Assembly: GCA_004366385.1 (NCBI GenBank)
Contig: SIRU01000019.1
Span: 1-64,000 of the forward strand
DNA from: Actinomycetota bacterium
GTDB lineage: Bacteria > Actinomycetota > Thermoleophilia > Gaiellales > Gaiellaceae
Length of the DNA: 64,000 nucleotides
Reading direction: 5' to 3'
Below the pieces are notes generated by a model. That model ran no database searches, had not been told where the DNA came from, and was given only the letters and a program-made list of their open reading frames with translations. Positions 22,329 through 32,538 of the stretch are shown piece by piece (positions within the stretch are counted from its first letter, which is position 1; every line of letters begins with the position of its first letter). A program made the position numbers and the translations under genes.

Positions 22329-23960
22329 CTACTTGGTGGTCCAGACGTGGGCGTTCCAGGTATCGCCGGTGAGGGTCGGGTTCGCCTTCGGACCGGTGAC
22401 CTTCTTGTTGCGGATGAGGAACTCAGGCCGCACGAACATGGGGATCGAAGGGATGTCCTTCGCCATGAGCGCGTTCGCCTGGTTCAGCATCGTCTGGCGC
22501 TTCGCGGGATTGAGCTCCTGCGCCGTGGCGTCCATCAGCTTGGTCGCCTTGCGGTTGCAGTACTTCATGTAGTTGAGCTCACCGCCGCAGGAGTAGATGT
22601 CCTTCGACGTGATCTTCGAAGCGGGCGACTGGACCCATGTGAACATGAGCAGATCCCAGTCACCGGACGGGAGCGTCGTCCCGAAGAGCGTCCCCGCCAC
22701 CTGGAAGCGCGGGAGAAGCTCGATGCCGACACTCTTGAGCTGCCTCTGGATGATCTCGAACGTGAGGGCGCGGAGCTGGTTACCCGTCGTGGTTGCGAAG
22801 CGGAACGACAGGCGGCCGACGCCCGGGCACGAGAAGATGCTGTTGTTGCCCGCGCTCGGACGATCCGGGCCACCAGTGCAGCCCTTGCCCTTGAGGATCG
22901 AGATGACCTTCGCCTGGTTGAACTTCCAGGCCGAGAAGTGCGGCGTGTAGCCGTTCTCGAAGGTCTTGAAGATGAGGCTGTTCAGCACGGGCAGGCGGCC
23001 GGCGATCGTGCCGTAGAGCGCCCCGGAGATCTGAGCGCGGTTCATGCCCGTGATGAGTGCCTGGCGGATGTACGGCTGCTTCAGGGCGGCGTGCCCCTGC
23101 GGGCCGAACTGGATGTCCACGTGCTCGTACGAGAACCCGGCGAGGCTCTGGACCTCGAAGTTCGAGTCGTTCCTGAAGTCCGCGATCTGGAGCTGAGCCT
23201 GCGGCTCCATGACCTGGCCCTCACCCGACTTGAGCGCCTGGAAGCGGGCGTTCGTGTCGAGGATGTAGCGGAAGACGACCCGGTCGAGCTTCATGGTCGG
23301 AAGCGCCTTGAAGCGCGGGTTCTTGACGACGGTGAGCTGGACGCCCTTCTGCCAGCTCTGGAACCTCCAGGCACCGCTGGAGACGTCGATCGAGTTCAGC
23401 CAGAGCTGGTTGTAGTTCTGGCCCTGGACCTTGTGCGTCGGGAGCGGCGACGCAGACAGCAGCTCCTGCCAGGGCGCATACGTCTTCTTGAAGATGACCG
23501 TGGCCTTCTTCCCCTTGACGTTGACGCGCTGGATGTCCTCCCAGCCGGTCCGCGAGCGGACGTTGTGGGCCGGGTTGATGTAGGTCCGCCACGCCGTGCG
23601 GAAGTCCGCACCCGTGATCGGACGACCGTCGCTCCACACCGCGTTGGCCTTGTACTCGAGCTCAGCGGTCAGCGGCCGCGTCTTGATGAGCTTGGGCAGA
23701 CCCGTGAGCAGAACCGGCACGAGCCTCGCCTGCGCGTTGTAGTACGCGCCCGACTCGAGGATCCGGTTCATGACCAGCGACGTGGCGTAGAGCCCGTTGC
23801 CGACGAGGTCGTTGTTCAGGTTCGGCGGCTCCTGGTCGTGAATGAAGACCACCGTCCCTGCCTTGGCGACCTCGGGGCCGGCGGTCGCGGCGGGGCCGAC
23901 GACCAGGCTCGCGACGATCGCGACTACCCCAATGAGGGGCAGAAGAGAACGTTTACGCAT
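22329..23960 (-). CDS. ABC transporter substrate-binding protein, family 5 (peptide type)
   Basis: Signal peptide MRKRSLLPLIGVVAIVASLVV; VWSDGRPITGADFRTAW. Confidence 0.92.
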   Translation of the reverse strand: MRKRSLLPLIGVVAIVASLVVGPAATAGPEVAKAGTVVFIHDQEPPNLNNDLVGNGLYATSLVMNRILESGAYYNAQARLVPVLLTGLPKLIKTRPLTAELEYKANAVWSDGRPITGADFRTAWRTYINPAHNVRSRTGWEDIQRVNVKGKKATVIFKKTYAPWQELLSASPLPTHKVQGQNYNQLWLNSIDVSSGAWRFQSWQKGVQLTVVKNPRFKALPTMKLDRVVFRYILDTNARFQALKSGEGQVMEPQAQLQIADFRNDSNFEVQSLAGFSYEHVDIQFGPQGHAALKQPYIRQALITGMNRAQISGALYGTIAGRLPVLNSLIFKTFENGYTPHFSAWKFNQAKVISILKGKGCTGGPDRPSAGNNSIFSCPGVGRLSFRFATTTGNQLRALTFEIIQRQLKSVGIELLPRFQVAGTLFGTTLPSGDWDLLMFTWVQSPASKITSKDIYSCGGELNYMKYCNRKATKLMDATAQELNPAKRQTMLNQANALMAKDIPSIPMFVRPEFLIRNKKVTGPKANPTLTGDTWNAHVWTTK

Positions 23961-24145
23961 GTACTCCCTCCATCCGAGTGGTGCCCTGCGGGAACCCGCC
24001 TTGGAGCTCGCCGCCGCCGAGAGCCTCGTCACGACCCGCGGGCCGCAGCTGTTGCATCGAGTGTGTCTCGGTCGGTTGGAGCGCCATGGGCAAGTGCAGG
24101 ATCATACTGTGTGACGTCCGGCCCGAGAAATCGTTAGGAGGAGTT

Positions 24146-24508
24146 GTGCAACTTCCCGGTGGTAGCGAGAAAAGGCGTGAGAGCGGGTACTTCGTAGCCG
24201 CCGAGGAAGCCGGGCGGCTGGCGGACGACGTGGTGCCCCTGCTGGAGCAGGCGGTCGGCGTGAGCTGGTACGAGAGCGGGGGAAGCGAGATCGACCGGGC
24301 GGCGCTCGCCCTCTGCCGGCTGCGCAGGGCGAGGGCGGGCGAGCGTGGCGGCCCGAGCCAGGGCGACGAGGCCGTCCGGCTCGCGCTCGACGAGGTGAGC
24401 GCCGCGGCCGTCGTCTGGCTCGCGAGCCGCGCGATCTCGTTCATGGACGAGTCCGGCTTCCCCGAGGCCGTGGAGCGCTGGTTCCCCGAGGACGAGGCCG
24501 GGGTCTGA
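24146..24508 (+). CDS. Hypothetical protein
   Basis: GTG preceded by AGGAGGAG; VQLPGGSEKRRESGYFVAAEEAGRLADDVVPLLEQ... Confidence 0.6.
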   Translation: MQLPGGSEKRRESGYFVAAEEAGRLADDVVPLLEQAVGVSWYESGGSEIDRAALALCRLRRARAGERGGPSQGDEAVRLALDEVSAAAVVWLASRAISFMDESGFPEAVERWFPEDEAGV

Positions 24509-24517
24509 CCCGGCCGG

Positions 24518-25483
24518 CTAGCGGTCACGCCGCCACAGGACGAGCCCCAGGGGGAGGAACGCGAGCGCGGTGAGGTAGGGGGCGAGCGGCCAACGTCGCC
24601 CCGTCTCGCCCTCGACGGCGGTGGGCCCGCTTCCGAGCAGGGCCCGCGCGGCCTCGACCGCACGCTCGAGCTCGTCCTCGCCGTGCACGCTCCCGTTCGT
24701 CGCCCGCGCGAGGTTCTCGAGGAGCTCCCGCGCCTCCGGGTCGGGCCGGTACTGGGGCTCGCGCGCGCCGCGCGTGTAGACGCTCTCGTCGCCGCCCCAG
24801 ACGTGGACGAAGATCGTCCCGATGGCGGGCTGCCGGCGCATGATCGCGCCCAGGCGCGTCGCGGCCACGGGGACGCTCTCTCCGTCGGTGACCACCACGA
24901 GCAGCCGCTTGCGGACGTCCGGGCTGAAGAACCGGAGGCCGCGGACCGTGCCGAGCGAGTCGAGCGCGGTCACGTTCGTCCGGAACCCGCTGCGCGGAGG
25001 CGGCCGCTCGATGTCGAGCGAGCGCGCGAGCGTCGCCTCGAAGACGTCCTGGCTGGCGCTCGGGAAGAGGTGCGGGAGCAGCCGGTCGGTGAGCGACGCG
25101 AGCCCGACCCGCACGGTCGGGAGCGACGCCCGGAAGGCACCCGCGGCGTCCTTCGCGCGATCGATGCGCATGGGCGCGGAGACGGACTCCTGGGCGAGCA
25201 TCGACCGCGAGATGTCGAGCACCACGAAGACCTCGGCGTCCGTGCGGAGGTGCAAGGCCGTGTCGTGCTCGACCACCGGCTGCGCGGCCGCGAGCCCGAC
25301 GAGCGCCGCCGTGGCGCCCAGAGAGCCGAGCGCGATGGCGAGGCGCCGGCGAGCGGGCTCCGAGAGGCCGAGCCGGCCGCGCACGCGGCCGGCGTGGCGG
25401 CGCGTCGTGACGAGCACGGCGAGCGGTGCGAGCACGCCGAGCGCGAGCAGCGCTCCGGCCGGGGTCAGGAAGGTCAGGCTCAC
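24518..25483 (-). CDS. VWA-domain membrane protein (BatA/B-like)
   Basis: VFVVLDISRSMLAQES MIDAS motif; two N-terminal TMs and C-terminal TM. Confidence 0.86.
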   Translation of the reverse strand: MSLTFLTPAGALLALGVLAPLAVLVTTRRHAGRVRGRLGLSEPARRRLAIALGSLGATAALVGLAAAQPVVEHDTALHLRTDAEVFVVLDISRSMLAQESVSAPMRIDRAKDAAGAFRASLPTVRVGLASLTDRLLPHLFPSASQDVFEATLARSLDIERPPPRSGFRTNVTALDSLGTVRGLRFFSPDVRKRLLVVVTDGESVPVAATRLGAIMRRQPAIGTIFVHVWGGDESVYTRGAREPQYRPDPEARELLENLARATNGSVHGEDELERAVEAARALLGSGPTAVEGETGRRWPLAPYLTALAFLPLGLVLWRRDR

Positions 25484-25491
25484 AGCGTCGC

Positions 25492-26139
25492 CTAGTACCC
25501 GCTGCCGGGGTCTCCCGCCCCAGCTCCCCGCGAGCCGCGCCCGCCCGGCGACGGGTTGCGGCCACCCGCAGCCTCGGTCAGGTCGACGCCGCGGCCGCGC
25601 TGGAGCGCGAGCTCGAGGTTCAGCTTCGCGTCGCCGTTCCCGGGGTCGAGCGCGATCGCGCGCTCGAGGCTCGTGAGCGTGTACTGGAGCAGGACGTCGC
25701 GCTGCTGCGTCTCGGACACGAGTCGCGCCAAACCGAGGGCGCCCAGCAACCCGGCCGCGCGCGAGCGGCGCTCGGGGTCGCCCGGAGCGCCGACGAAGGC
25801 CTCCAGCCGCGCCTGCGCCTCGTTGCGGGCAATCGCGAGCTGGGGATCCGAGACCGTCGCATCCTCGAGCCGGGCGAGCCGGAACGCGCGGAGCGCCTCG
25901 CGGAACCGGACGTCGTCCCCGGTGCCGAGCAGCGCTCGCGACACGGAGGCGGGCAGGCGCGTCGACGGCACCCAGCGCGCATCCTCCGCCGCGACGCCGT
26001 AGTGGACGTCGCCGTCCTCCAGCGCACCGCTCCAGCGGAGCACGTCGAGCGCGAGGACCGCGAGGAGGACCGCCGCGGCGAGGCACACGGCAGCCCCGGC
26101 GAGCATGCCTCCGCGAACGGCGAGCTCCCGGCGCGTCAT
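25492..26139 (-). CDS. TPR-like membrane protein in MoxR/VWA operon
   Basis: Single TM; SLERAIALDPGNGDAKLNLELAL TPR-like repeat. Confidence 0.65.
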   Translation of the reverse strand: MTRRELAVRGGMLAGAAVCLAAAVLLAVLALDVLRWSGALEDGDVHYGVAAEDARWVPSTRLPASVSRALLGTGDDVRFREALRAFRLARLEDATVSDPQLAIARNEAQARLEAFVGAPGDPERRSRAAGLLGALGLARLVSETQQRDVLLQYTLTSLERAIALDPGNGDAKLNLELALQRGRGVDLTEAAGGRNPSPGGRGSRGAGAGDPGSGY

Positions 26140-27023
26140 GCGGCCCTCCGGAGCCGGCGGGGCGCGGGCGGGAGGCCGAGCCGGGCGCCGAAGCGCTCGT
26201 GGACTGCGAGCGCGGCGAAGAGGAGCGCGCCGAGCAGCAACAGCGCGCGCGGCAGGCCGTACGCCGTCGCGCCGGAGCTGGCCCGCTCGGAGTCGGGGTC
26301 GGTCGGCAGGACGAAGGGCGAGTCGGCGAGCAGGCCGGCGAAGATCTCCTCGGCATCCGTGGACGGGTTGAGACCGGCGACCGCCAGCTCGATGCCGCTC
26401 GCCCGCAGCTCCGCGACGCTCCGCGCGAGCAGCGGGACGTCGTCGGGCGCGGTCTCGAGGTCGCTGACCAGCAGGATCGAGGGGCTCTCGATCTCGTCCC
26501 GTTCGAGCATGTCGCGCGCCAGCGCGAGCGCAGACGAGACACGGGTGCCGGCCCGGAAGGCGTTCGCCCACGGGTTGACGAGCGGCCCAACCTCCGGCTG
26601 GCGGAGGAGGCGCATGAGCGGTCGCAGCTCCGATGCGGGGGTCCCCGGAGGAAGCAGCTCGTAGGCGACGTCCGAGAACACGACCAGCCCGATGCGCGCG
26701 TCGTCCCGGACGAGCCGCTGGAGGGCGTAGCGCACGCCGGCGTAGTCGTCGTCCGAGATCGAGAGGGAGAGGTCGAGCACGACGACGCCGGTCGTCCCCT
26801 TCGGCAGCAGGCCACGCTCGCGTGTGTCGAGGTCGCGCGCGGAGACGTAGAAGGCGGCGAGCAGCGCGACGGCCACCGCGGCGAAGGCGATCCGGACGAG
26901 CCGTGTGCGCCAGGCGGCGCGCGGGATGGCTCTCGCGTCGTGGCTGTCGACGACGAGCGCGCGCCGGAAGCGTCCTCTATCCGGCACGACCGTCTCCGTT
27001 CGGCTCCGGCTCCGCGCGCGCAA
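26136..27023 (-). CDS. VWA-domain membrane protein
   Basis: TGVVVLDLSLSISDDDYAG MIDAS; N- and C-terminal TM. Confidence 0.82.
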   Translation of the reverse strand: MRARSRSRTETVVPDRGRFRRALVVDSHDARAIPRAAWRTRLVRIAFAAVAVALLAAFYVSARDLDTRERGLLPKGTTGVVVLDLSLSISDDDYAGVRYALQRLVRDDARIGLVVFSDVAYELLPPGTPASELRPLMRLLRQPEVGPLVNPWANAFRAGTRVSSALALARDMLERDEIESPSILLVSDLETAPDDVPLLARSVAELRASGIELAVAGLNPSTDAEEIFAGLLADSPFVLPTDPDSERASSGATAYGLPRALLLLGALLFAALAVHERFGARLGLPPAPRRLRRAA

Positions 27024-27966
27024 GGAGCTCCTGCTCGAGCTCGGCGCGGACGCGCGCCGCGAGCGCGTTCGTCTGCTCGACGCCCGGGACGCCCTCGGAC
27101 CACGCCAGCACGCGCGCCGTCTGCGCGAGGTCGGCGTCGCCCCACTCGTCGAGCTCCTCGGCGACGAGCTCGAGCGCCCTGCGCTGCTCGCTCGCGCCGT
27201 CGACGCGGGCCGACTCCTCGAGGAGCGCGAGCGCCTGCTCGAGCGGCGTCAACGACGGCAGGGGCTCCGGCTCGGGCTCCGGTGGAGGAGCCGGCGCGCG
27301 GCGGGGCCAGGCGACGAAGGCGAGGGCGCCACCCGCCCCGCCGAGGAGGAGGCTTACGCCGAGGAGCACGAACGCGAGCGCCTGCGGCGGCACGCGGTAC
27401 GACACCGCCGGCAGCGAGGCCACGTCCGCGCGCCAGGGCGTGACCGCGGTCCGCGGGTCCTCGAACCTCACCGACGCGAACCGCGAGTTGACTGCGAGGA
27501 GCGGCCACGCGACGCTGAGCCGCTCCCGCTTGCCCTCGGCCTCGCCGATCGGCGACACGGTCACGCGCGCCGGCGGCAGCTGGAGCGGCGCGAGCGACCC
27601 TGCGGGGACGCACGGGCTCTTCATGCACCGGATCGCGTAGGTGGTGCGCACAGTGGCGAGCCTTCCCGCGTCGCGCCGCACCCGCTCCGGGGCGCCGATG
27701 ACCTCCCAGGGTGAGAAGCGAACGCCCACGCGCACGGTCTCCGGGTCGAAGCGCTCGGAGTCGACGGTGACGTCGACGACGGCGCGGACCGTGTCCCCGA
27801 AGAGCACGATCCGCGGCAGCAGCCGTGCGTCCGCGCGAATCCCGCTCTCGCCGAGGGGCGGGGCGTCGCCCTCCTGCGCGCGTGCGGCGCCGGGCGCGAC
27901 GGTGGCCGCAGCGAGGGCCAGCAGGAGCAGGATGAGACCGAGCCGTGGAGCCCCGCGCCCGCTCAC
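26977..27966 (-). CDS. BatD-like exported membrane protein
   Basis: Signal peptide, RIVLFGDTVRAVVDVTVDSERFDP; C-terminal TM; GTG at 27966 with 4-bp overlap. Confidence 0.62.
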   Translation of the reverse strand: MSGRGAPRLGLILLLLALAAATVAPGAARAQEGDAPPLGESGIRADARLLPRIVLFGDTVRAVVDVTVDSERFDPETVRVGVRFSPWEVIGAPERVRRDAGRLATVRTTYAIRCMKSPCVPAGSLAPLQLPPARVTVSPIGEAEGKRERLSVAWPLLAVNSRFASVRFEDPRTAVTPWRADVASLPAVSYRVPPQALAFVLLGVSLLLGGAGGALAFVAWPRRAPAPPPEPEPEPLPSLTPLEQALALLEESARVDGASEQRRALELVAEELDEWGDADLAQTARVLAWSEGVPGVEQTNALAARVRAELEQELLARAEPEPNGDGRAG

Positions 27967-28886
27967 GCCTGCACCACCCGCCGCACGCGCCGCAGCTCGG
28001 CCCACTCGAGGAACGCGGCGAGGATCGTGGCCGGCTCGCTCGACGACACGAGGATCGGGTCGAGGTCGAGCTCTTGGAACTGCGCGAGCAGGTTCCGCAG
28101 GCGCGCCTCGTTCGCGGCCCTGCGCGCCGCGACCTCGTCGCGCTTGAGCCGTAGCTCCGTCACCCGGCCCGACGCCGCGTCCCGCAGCGGCACCGTGATC
28201 CCGGCGACGTCGGGGAAGCTCTGCTCCCAGGTCGGGTCCTGGATCACCACGGGCACGACGTCCCAGCGGTGCTCGAGCGCCGTCAGCCACACGTCGCTCG
28301 TCGGCGGCGGCACGAAGTCCGAGAGCACGAACAGGAACGTGCCCGCCGTGACCGAGCGCCGGTGCTCGACCAGGTGGTCGAACGACCGCTCGAGCCAGTC
28401 GGCGGGCGCCTCGAAATCCGGGGACTCGAGCCGCTCGTTGTGGAGCTTGAGCAGCCTGCGGTCGAGCTGCGGGGGGCGCCAGAACGGCTCGCCGTCGGCC
28501 TGGTCGAGGTAGCCGACGAAGCCCCCCGCGCCGGCCGCGCTCGCAAGGATCAGCTCGAACAGGTTCCGCATCGCGAGCGGCTTGTCGAGCCACGGCAGCG
28601 GCGGGGCGAAGCAGGACATCGCCGGCCGCCGGTCGCACACGACCACGACGCGCGGCGCCTCCTCCGCGAACCGCTCGCGGACGACGAACTCGTCGCTGCC
28701 GCGCGCGGTCGAGAGCCGCGCCGACGCCGCCCAGTCGATCGCGTCCATGTCGTCCCCCGGGCGGTAGGGCCGCGACCCGGCGATGTCCGTCCCCGTGCCA
28801 CGCCGGATGCTGCGCATCGTGCCGAACGAGATGCCGATGACCCCGCCGCGCGGGACGAGCGGGAACGTGAGGCGGCCGCCGGCCAT
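27963..28886 (-). CDS. DUF58 domain protein
   Basis: GTGTDIAGSRPYRPGDDMDAIDWAASARL. Confidence 0.9.
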   Translation of the reverse strand: MAGGRLTFPLVPRGGVIGISFGTMRSIRRGTGTDIAGSRPYRPGDDMDAIDWAASARLSTARGSDEFVVRERFAEEAPRVVVVCDRRPAMSCFAPPLPWLDKPLAMRNLFELILASAAGAGGFVGYLDQADGEPFWRPPQLDRRLLKLHNERLESPDFEAPADWLERSFDHLVEHRRSVTAGTFLFVLSDFVPPPTSDVWLTALEHRWDVVPVVIQDPTWEQSFPDVAGITVPLRDAASGRVTELRLKRDEVAARRAANEARLRNLLAQFQELDLDPILVSSSEPATILAAFLEWAELRRVRRVVQA

Positions 28887-28892
28887 CGCGCT

Positions 28893-29975
28893 CTACGAGA
28901 CTGGCCGGGGGCCCTCGAAGAGAGGGTCCTCCTCCGAGCCCGGGCGCGGCGCGACCTCGAGGCAGGCCTGGCGGAACCCGTCGATGGCCGCTGCCCAGCC
29001 CGTGGCCCGCGCTCTCGCGACGAACGCCGGAGTGAAGACGACGCGGTGCGCGAGGACGGGCACGAACAGCCGCTCGACGTCCTCCGGCAGCACGAAGCTC
29101 CGCCCATGGACGAGCGCCCACGCGCGCGCGGCCCGCTCGAGCGCGAGGCTCCCGCGGACCGAGCTGCCGATGACGACGGAGTCGTTCTCGCGCGTCGCTC
29201 GCACGAGCTCGACCACCCAGCGGTGGAGCACGTCGTCCACGTACACGTGCTGGGCCGCGCCTCGTACCTCGTTCACCTCGTCGACCGTGACCACGGGGCC
29301 GAGGTCGGCGAGCGGGTGCGAGAAGCGCTGCTCCTCGAGGATCTTGAGCTCGTCCTCGATCTCCGGGTAGCCGAGGGCGGTGCGGAGGAAGAAGCGGTCG
29401 AGCTGCGCCTCGGGCAGCGGGAACGTGCCCTCGTACTCGATCGGGTTCTCGGTCGCGAGCAGGAGGAACGGCATCGGCAGGTGCCGCGTGACGCCGTCCA
29501 CGGTCACCTGGTGCTCGGCCATCGCCTCGAGCAGCGCCGATTGCGTCTTGGGGGTCGCGCGGTTGATCTCGTCGACGAGGACGACGTTCGCGAAGATCGG
29601 TCCCGGCCGGAACTCGAAGTCCCGCGAGCGCTGGTCGAAGATCGAGAGGCCGGTGACGTCGGTGGGCTGGAGGTCAGGCGTGCACTGGATGCGGGAGGTC
29701 GTCGCGCCGTCGATCGTGCCGGCGATCGCGCGCGCGAGCACCGTCTTCGCCGTGCCGGGGACGTCCTCCAGCAGGACGTGCCCGCCGCAGACGAGCGCGG
29801 TGAGGACGAGCGTGATCTCGTCGCGCTTGCCGTAGACGACCGTCTCGATGTTCCCGACGAACCGCCCGGCGATCTCGCTCGCCCGCTCGAACCGCTCCGG
29901 CTCGACCCCGCGCGCAGGTGCCGCTTCCACCGGCGTGATGCTAGCTGCGTCCGTCTCGGGGCTCGGAACCGCCAT
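28893..29975 (-). CDS. MoxR-family AAA+ ATPase
   Basis: GGHVLLEDVPGTAKTVLARAIA Walker A; VLVDEINRATPKTQSALLEAM Walker B. Confidence 0.94.
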   Translation of the reverse strand: MAVPSPETDAASITPVEAAPARGVEPERFERASEIAGRFVGNIETVVYGKRDEITLVLTALVCGGHVLLEDVPGTAKTVLARAIAGTIDGATTSRIQCTPDLQPTDVTGLSIFDQRSRDFEFRPGPIFANVVLVDEINRATPKTQSALLEAMAEHQVTVDGVTRHLPMPFLLLATENPIEYEGTFPLPEAQLDRFFLRTALGYPEIEDELKILEEQRFSHPLADLGPVVTVDEVNEVRGAAQHVYVDDVLHRWVVELVRATRENDSVVIGSSVRGSLALERAARAWALVHGRSFVLPEDVERLFVPVLAHRVVFTPAFVARARATGWAAAIDGFRQACLEVAPRPGSEEDPLFEGPRPVS

Positions 29976-30054
29976 CCGTCAGGTACTTCTACGCGGCCCG
30001 CGGGCGGTTGTTAGGGAATCGAGAAGGCGCGGGCCTAAGAAAGACCTAAGAGCC

Positions 30055-30083
30055 GACGAGGGCGAGGCGCGCCGCCCCTACGT
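30055..30083. repeat. REP-like palindromic remnant GTAGGGGCGGCGCGCCTCGCCC (minus reading) supplying the atpG TAG stop
   Basis: Resembles the 32518-32540 element; imperfect stem. Confidence 0.5.
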
Positions 30084-30965
30084 CAACGCCTCGGCGCCGG
30101 CGACGACCTCGAGGATCTCCTGCGTGATCTCGGCCTGGCGCGCGCGGTTCATGGAGAGGGTGAGCGAGTCGATGAGCTCGCCGGCGTTCTTCGACGCGTT
30201 CCGCATCGCAGTCATGCGCGCGCCCTGCTCCGACGCGGTCGACTCCAGGAGCGCCCTATATATCTGTGTCTCGACGTACACCGGCAGCAGACGCTGCATG
30301 ATCTCCTCGGGCTCCGGCTCGAAGATGAAGTCGCCGCGGAGGGTGTCCGCCGCGCGCTCCTCCTCGTCGGTCTCGAGGATGTCGGGGGAGATCGGGAGCA
30401 CGTCCTGCTCCGTGACGCGCTGCGTGAGGGCGGAGACGTACGTGTTGTAGACGAGGATCACGCGGTCGACGTCGCCCTCGGTGAAGAGCTCGGACACGCG
30501 GTGCGCGATCGCCTGCGCGTCGGAGTAGCCGGGGCGGTCGGTGAAGCCGAGGTACTCGCCCGCGAGCTCGCGGCGGCGGAAGACAAGGGTCGACCGCCCC
30601 TTCTTCCCCACCGCGACCCAGCGCACGGCCTTCCCTTCGGCGAGCAGCCCCCGCTCGAGCGCGAACGCCCTGCGGAGGATCTGCGCGTTGAACGCGCCCG
30701 CGAGCCCGCGGTCGCCGGTCAACGGGACGACGGCGACCGTCTCCACGCTCTCCCGCTGCTCGAGCAGCGGCAGCCGCACCGACGACGACGCGCGGCCGAC
30801 GCCCGCGATCAGCTCGGTCATCGTCTCCGCGTAAGGCCGCAGCGACCGGATCCGGAGCTCGGCGCGCCGCAGCTTCGCCGCGGCGACGAGCTCCATCGCG
30901 CGCGTGATCTTGCGTGTGTTGCGGACGGACTGGATCCGCCGCTTGAGATCCTGGACCGACGCCAT
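30078..30965 (-). CDS. atpG: F1Fo ATP synthase subunit gamma
   Basis: ASVQDLKRRIQSVRNTRKITRAMELVAAAKLRR; C-terminal RQAEITQEILEVVAGAEAL. Confidence 0.95.
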   Translation of the reverse strand: MASVQDLKRRIQSVRNTRKITRAMELVAAAKLRRAELRIRSLRPYAETMTELIAGVGRASSSVRLPLLEQRESVETVAVVPLTGDRGLAGAFNAQILRRAFALERGLLAEGKAVRWVAVGKKGRSTLVFRRRELAGEYLGFTDRPGYSDAQAIAHRVSELFTEGDVDRVILVYNTYVSALTQRVTEQDVLPISPDILETDEEERAADTLRGDFIFEPEPEEIMQRLLPVYVETQIYRALLESTASEQGARMTAMRNASKNAGELIDSLTLSMNRARQAEITQEILEVVAGAEALT

Positions 30966-30968
30966 GCG

Positions 30969-32498
30969 CTAGCCGGCGAGCCCCTTCTCCTCCTCGACGT
31001 TGAACACGCCGAGGAAGCGGTCGAGCTCGGCCTTCAGCTTCTCCTCGATCTCGTCCGAGATCTCGCCCTGGTCGCGGATCGCCGCGAGGATCGAGCCCTC
31101 CGTGCGCAGGTGCTCCTTCAGCTCCTCGTGGAAGCGCGGGACCTGCGGCACCGGGATCGTGTCGAGGTAGCCGTTGACGCCGGCGTAGATCGCGGCGACC
31201 TGCTCCTCGAGCGACCACGGCTGGTACTGCGGCTGGTTCAGCGTCGCGACCATCCGCTCGCCGCGCGCGAGCGCCTGCTGCGTCGCCTGGTCGAGCTCGG
31301 AGCCGAACTGCGCGAACGCCTCCAGCTCACGGTACTGCGAGAGGTCGAGCCGAAGCCGGCCCGCGACCTGCCGCATCGCCTTGCGCTGCGCGTTCCCGCC
31401 CACGCGCGAGACCGACACGCCCACGTTGATCGCGGGGCGCACGCCGGAGAAGAAGAGGTCGGACTCGAGGTAGATCTGCCCGTCCGTGATCGAGATGACG
31501 TTCGTCGGGATGTACGCCGCGACGTCGCCCGCCTGCGTCTCGATGATCGGCAGCGCCGTGAGCGACCCGCCGCCGAGGTCGTCCGAGAGCTTGCACGCGC
31601 GCTCGAGCAGCCGCGAGTGGAGGTAGAAGACGTCGCCCGGGAACGCCTCGCGGCCCGGCGGGCGGCGGAGGAGCAGCGACAGCTGCCGGTACGAGTCCGC
31701 GTGCTTCGAGAGGTCGTCGTAGATGAGCAGCGCGTGCTTGCCCTGGTAGAGGAAGTGCTCGCCCATCGCGCAGCCCGCGAACGGGGCCATCCACTTGATC
31801 GGCGCGGCCTCCTGCGCGGGCGCGGAGACGACGATCGTGTACTCCATCGCGCCCTCGTCGCGCAGCCGCTCGACCACCTGCGCGACCGTCGAGCCCTTCT
31901 GCCCGACCGCGACGTAGACGCAGATCACGTCTCCCCCGCGCTGGTTGAGGATCGTGTCGATCGCGATCGCGGTCTTGCCGGTCGAGCGGTCGCCGATGAT
32001 GAGCTCGCGCTGGCCGCGGCCGATCGGGATCATCGAGTCGATCGCCTTGAGCCCGGTTTGGAGCGGCTCCTTCACGGGCTGGCGCGAGATCACGCCCGGC
32101 GCCTTGAACTCGAGGGGGCGGCGCTCGGTCGCCGCGATCGGGCCGAGGCCGTCCAGCGGCTCGCCGAGCGGGTCGACGACGCGGCCGAGCAGGCCCTCGC
32201 CCACGGGCACGCTCATGACCTCGCCGGTACGGCGGACGGGCTCGCCCTCGGTCACCTTGTGCCACTCCCCGAAGAGCGCGGCGCCGACGTTGTCCTCCTC
32301 GAGGTTGAACGCGATGCCGACGACGCCGTGCTCGAGCTCGAGCCGCTCGAGGGCGACGCAGTTCTCGAGGCCGTGGATGCGGGCGATGCCGTCGCCGACC
32401 TGGAGGACGGTGCCGACCTCGGACAGGTCGGTCTCGACGTCGAACTCCTTGATCCGGTCCTTGAGGATCGCGGTGATCTCTTCGGGTCTGAGCTTCAC
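30969..32498 (-). CDS. atpA: F1Fo ATP synthase subunit alpha
   Basis: [36 protein letters not shown]. Confidence 0.97.
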   Translation of the reverse strand: MKLRPEEITAILKDRIKEFDVETDLSEVGTVLQVGDGIARIHGLENCVALERLELEHGVVGIAFNLEEDNVGAALFGEWHKVTEGEPVRRTGEVMSVPVGEGLLGRVVDPLGEPLDGLGPIAATERRPLEFKAPGVISRQPVKEPLQTGLKAIDSMIPIGRGQRELIIGDRSTGKTAIAIDTILNQRGGDVICVYVAVGQKGSTVAQVVERLRDEGAMEYTIVVSAPAQEAAPIKWMAPFAGCAMGEHFLYQGKHALLIYDDLSKHADSYRQLSLLLRRPPGREAFPGDVFYLHSRLLERACKLSDDLGGGSLTALPIIETQAGDVAAYIPTNVISITDGQIYLESDLFFSGVRPAINVGVSVSRVGGNAQRKAMRQVAGRLRLDLSQYRELEAFAQFGSELDQATQQALARGERMVATLNQPQYQPWSLEEQVAAIYAGVNGYLDTIPVPQVPRFHEELKEHLRTEGSILAAIRDQGEISDEIEEKLKAELDRFLGVFNVEEEKGLAG

Positions 32499-32517
32499 TG
32501 GGTCTCCTTACGTCCGT

Positions 32518-32538
32518 GGGGCGAGGAAGCCTCGCCCC
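32518..32538. repeat. Intercistronic hairpin GGGGCGAGG-AAG-CCTCGCCCC between atpH and atpA
   Basis: Perfect 9-bp stem; the adjoining TAG is the atpH stop codon. Confidence 0.9.

Noticed and set aside
24080-24120. Promoter for the substrate-binding protein (TATGAT on minus at 24106-24101)
   Set aside because: A -10-like hexamer exists but I could not support a -35 at proper spacing; left unannotated.
24518-27628. 1036-aa minus-strand ORF across the VWA operon
   Set aside because: Only the C-terminal ~320 aa (from 25483) is a VWA protein; the rest is out-of-frame read through neighbouring genes.
26977-29121. 714-aa minus-strand ORF
   Set aside because: Only the part from 27966 is a plausible protein; upstream residues are an out-of-frame reading of DUF58.
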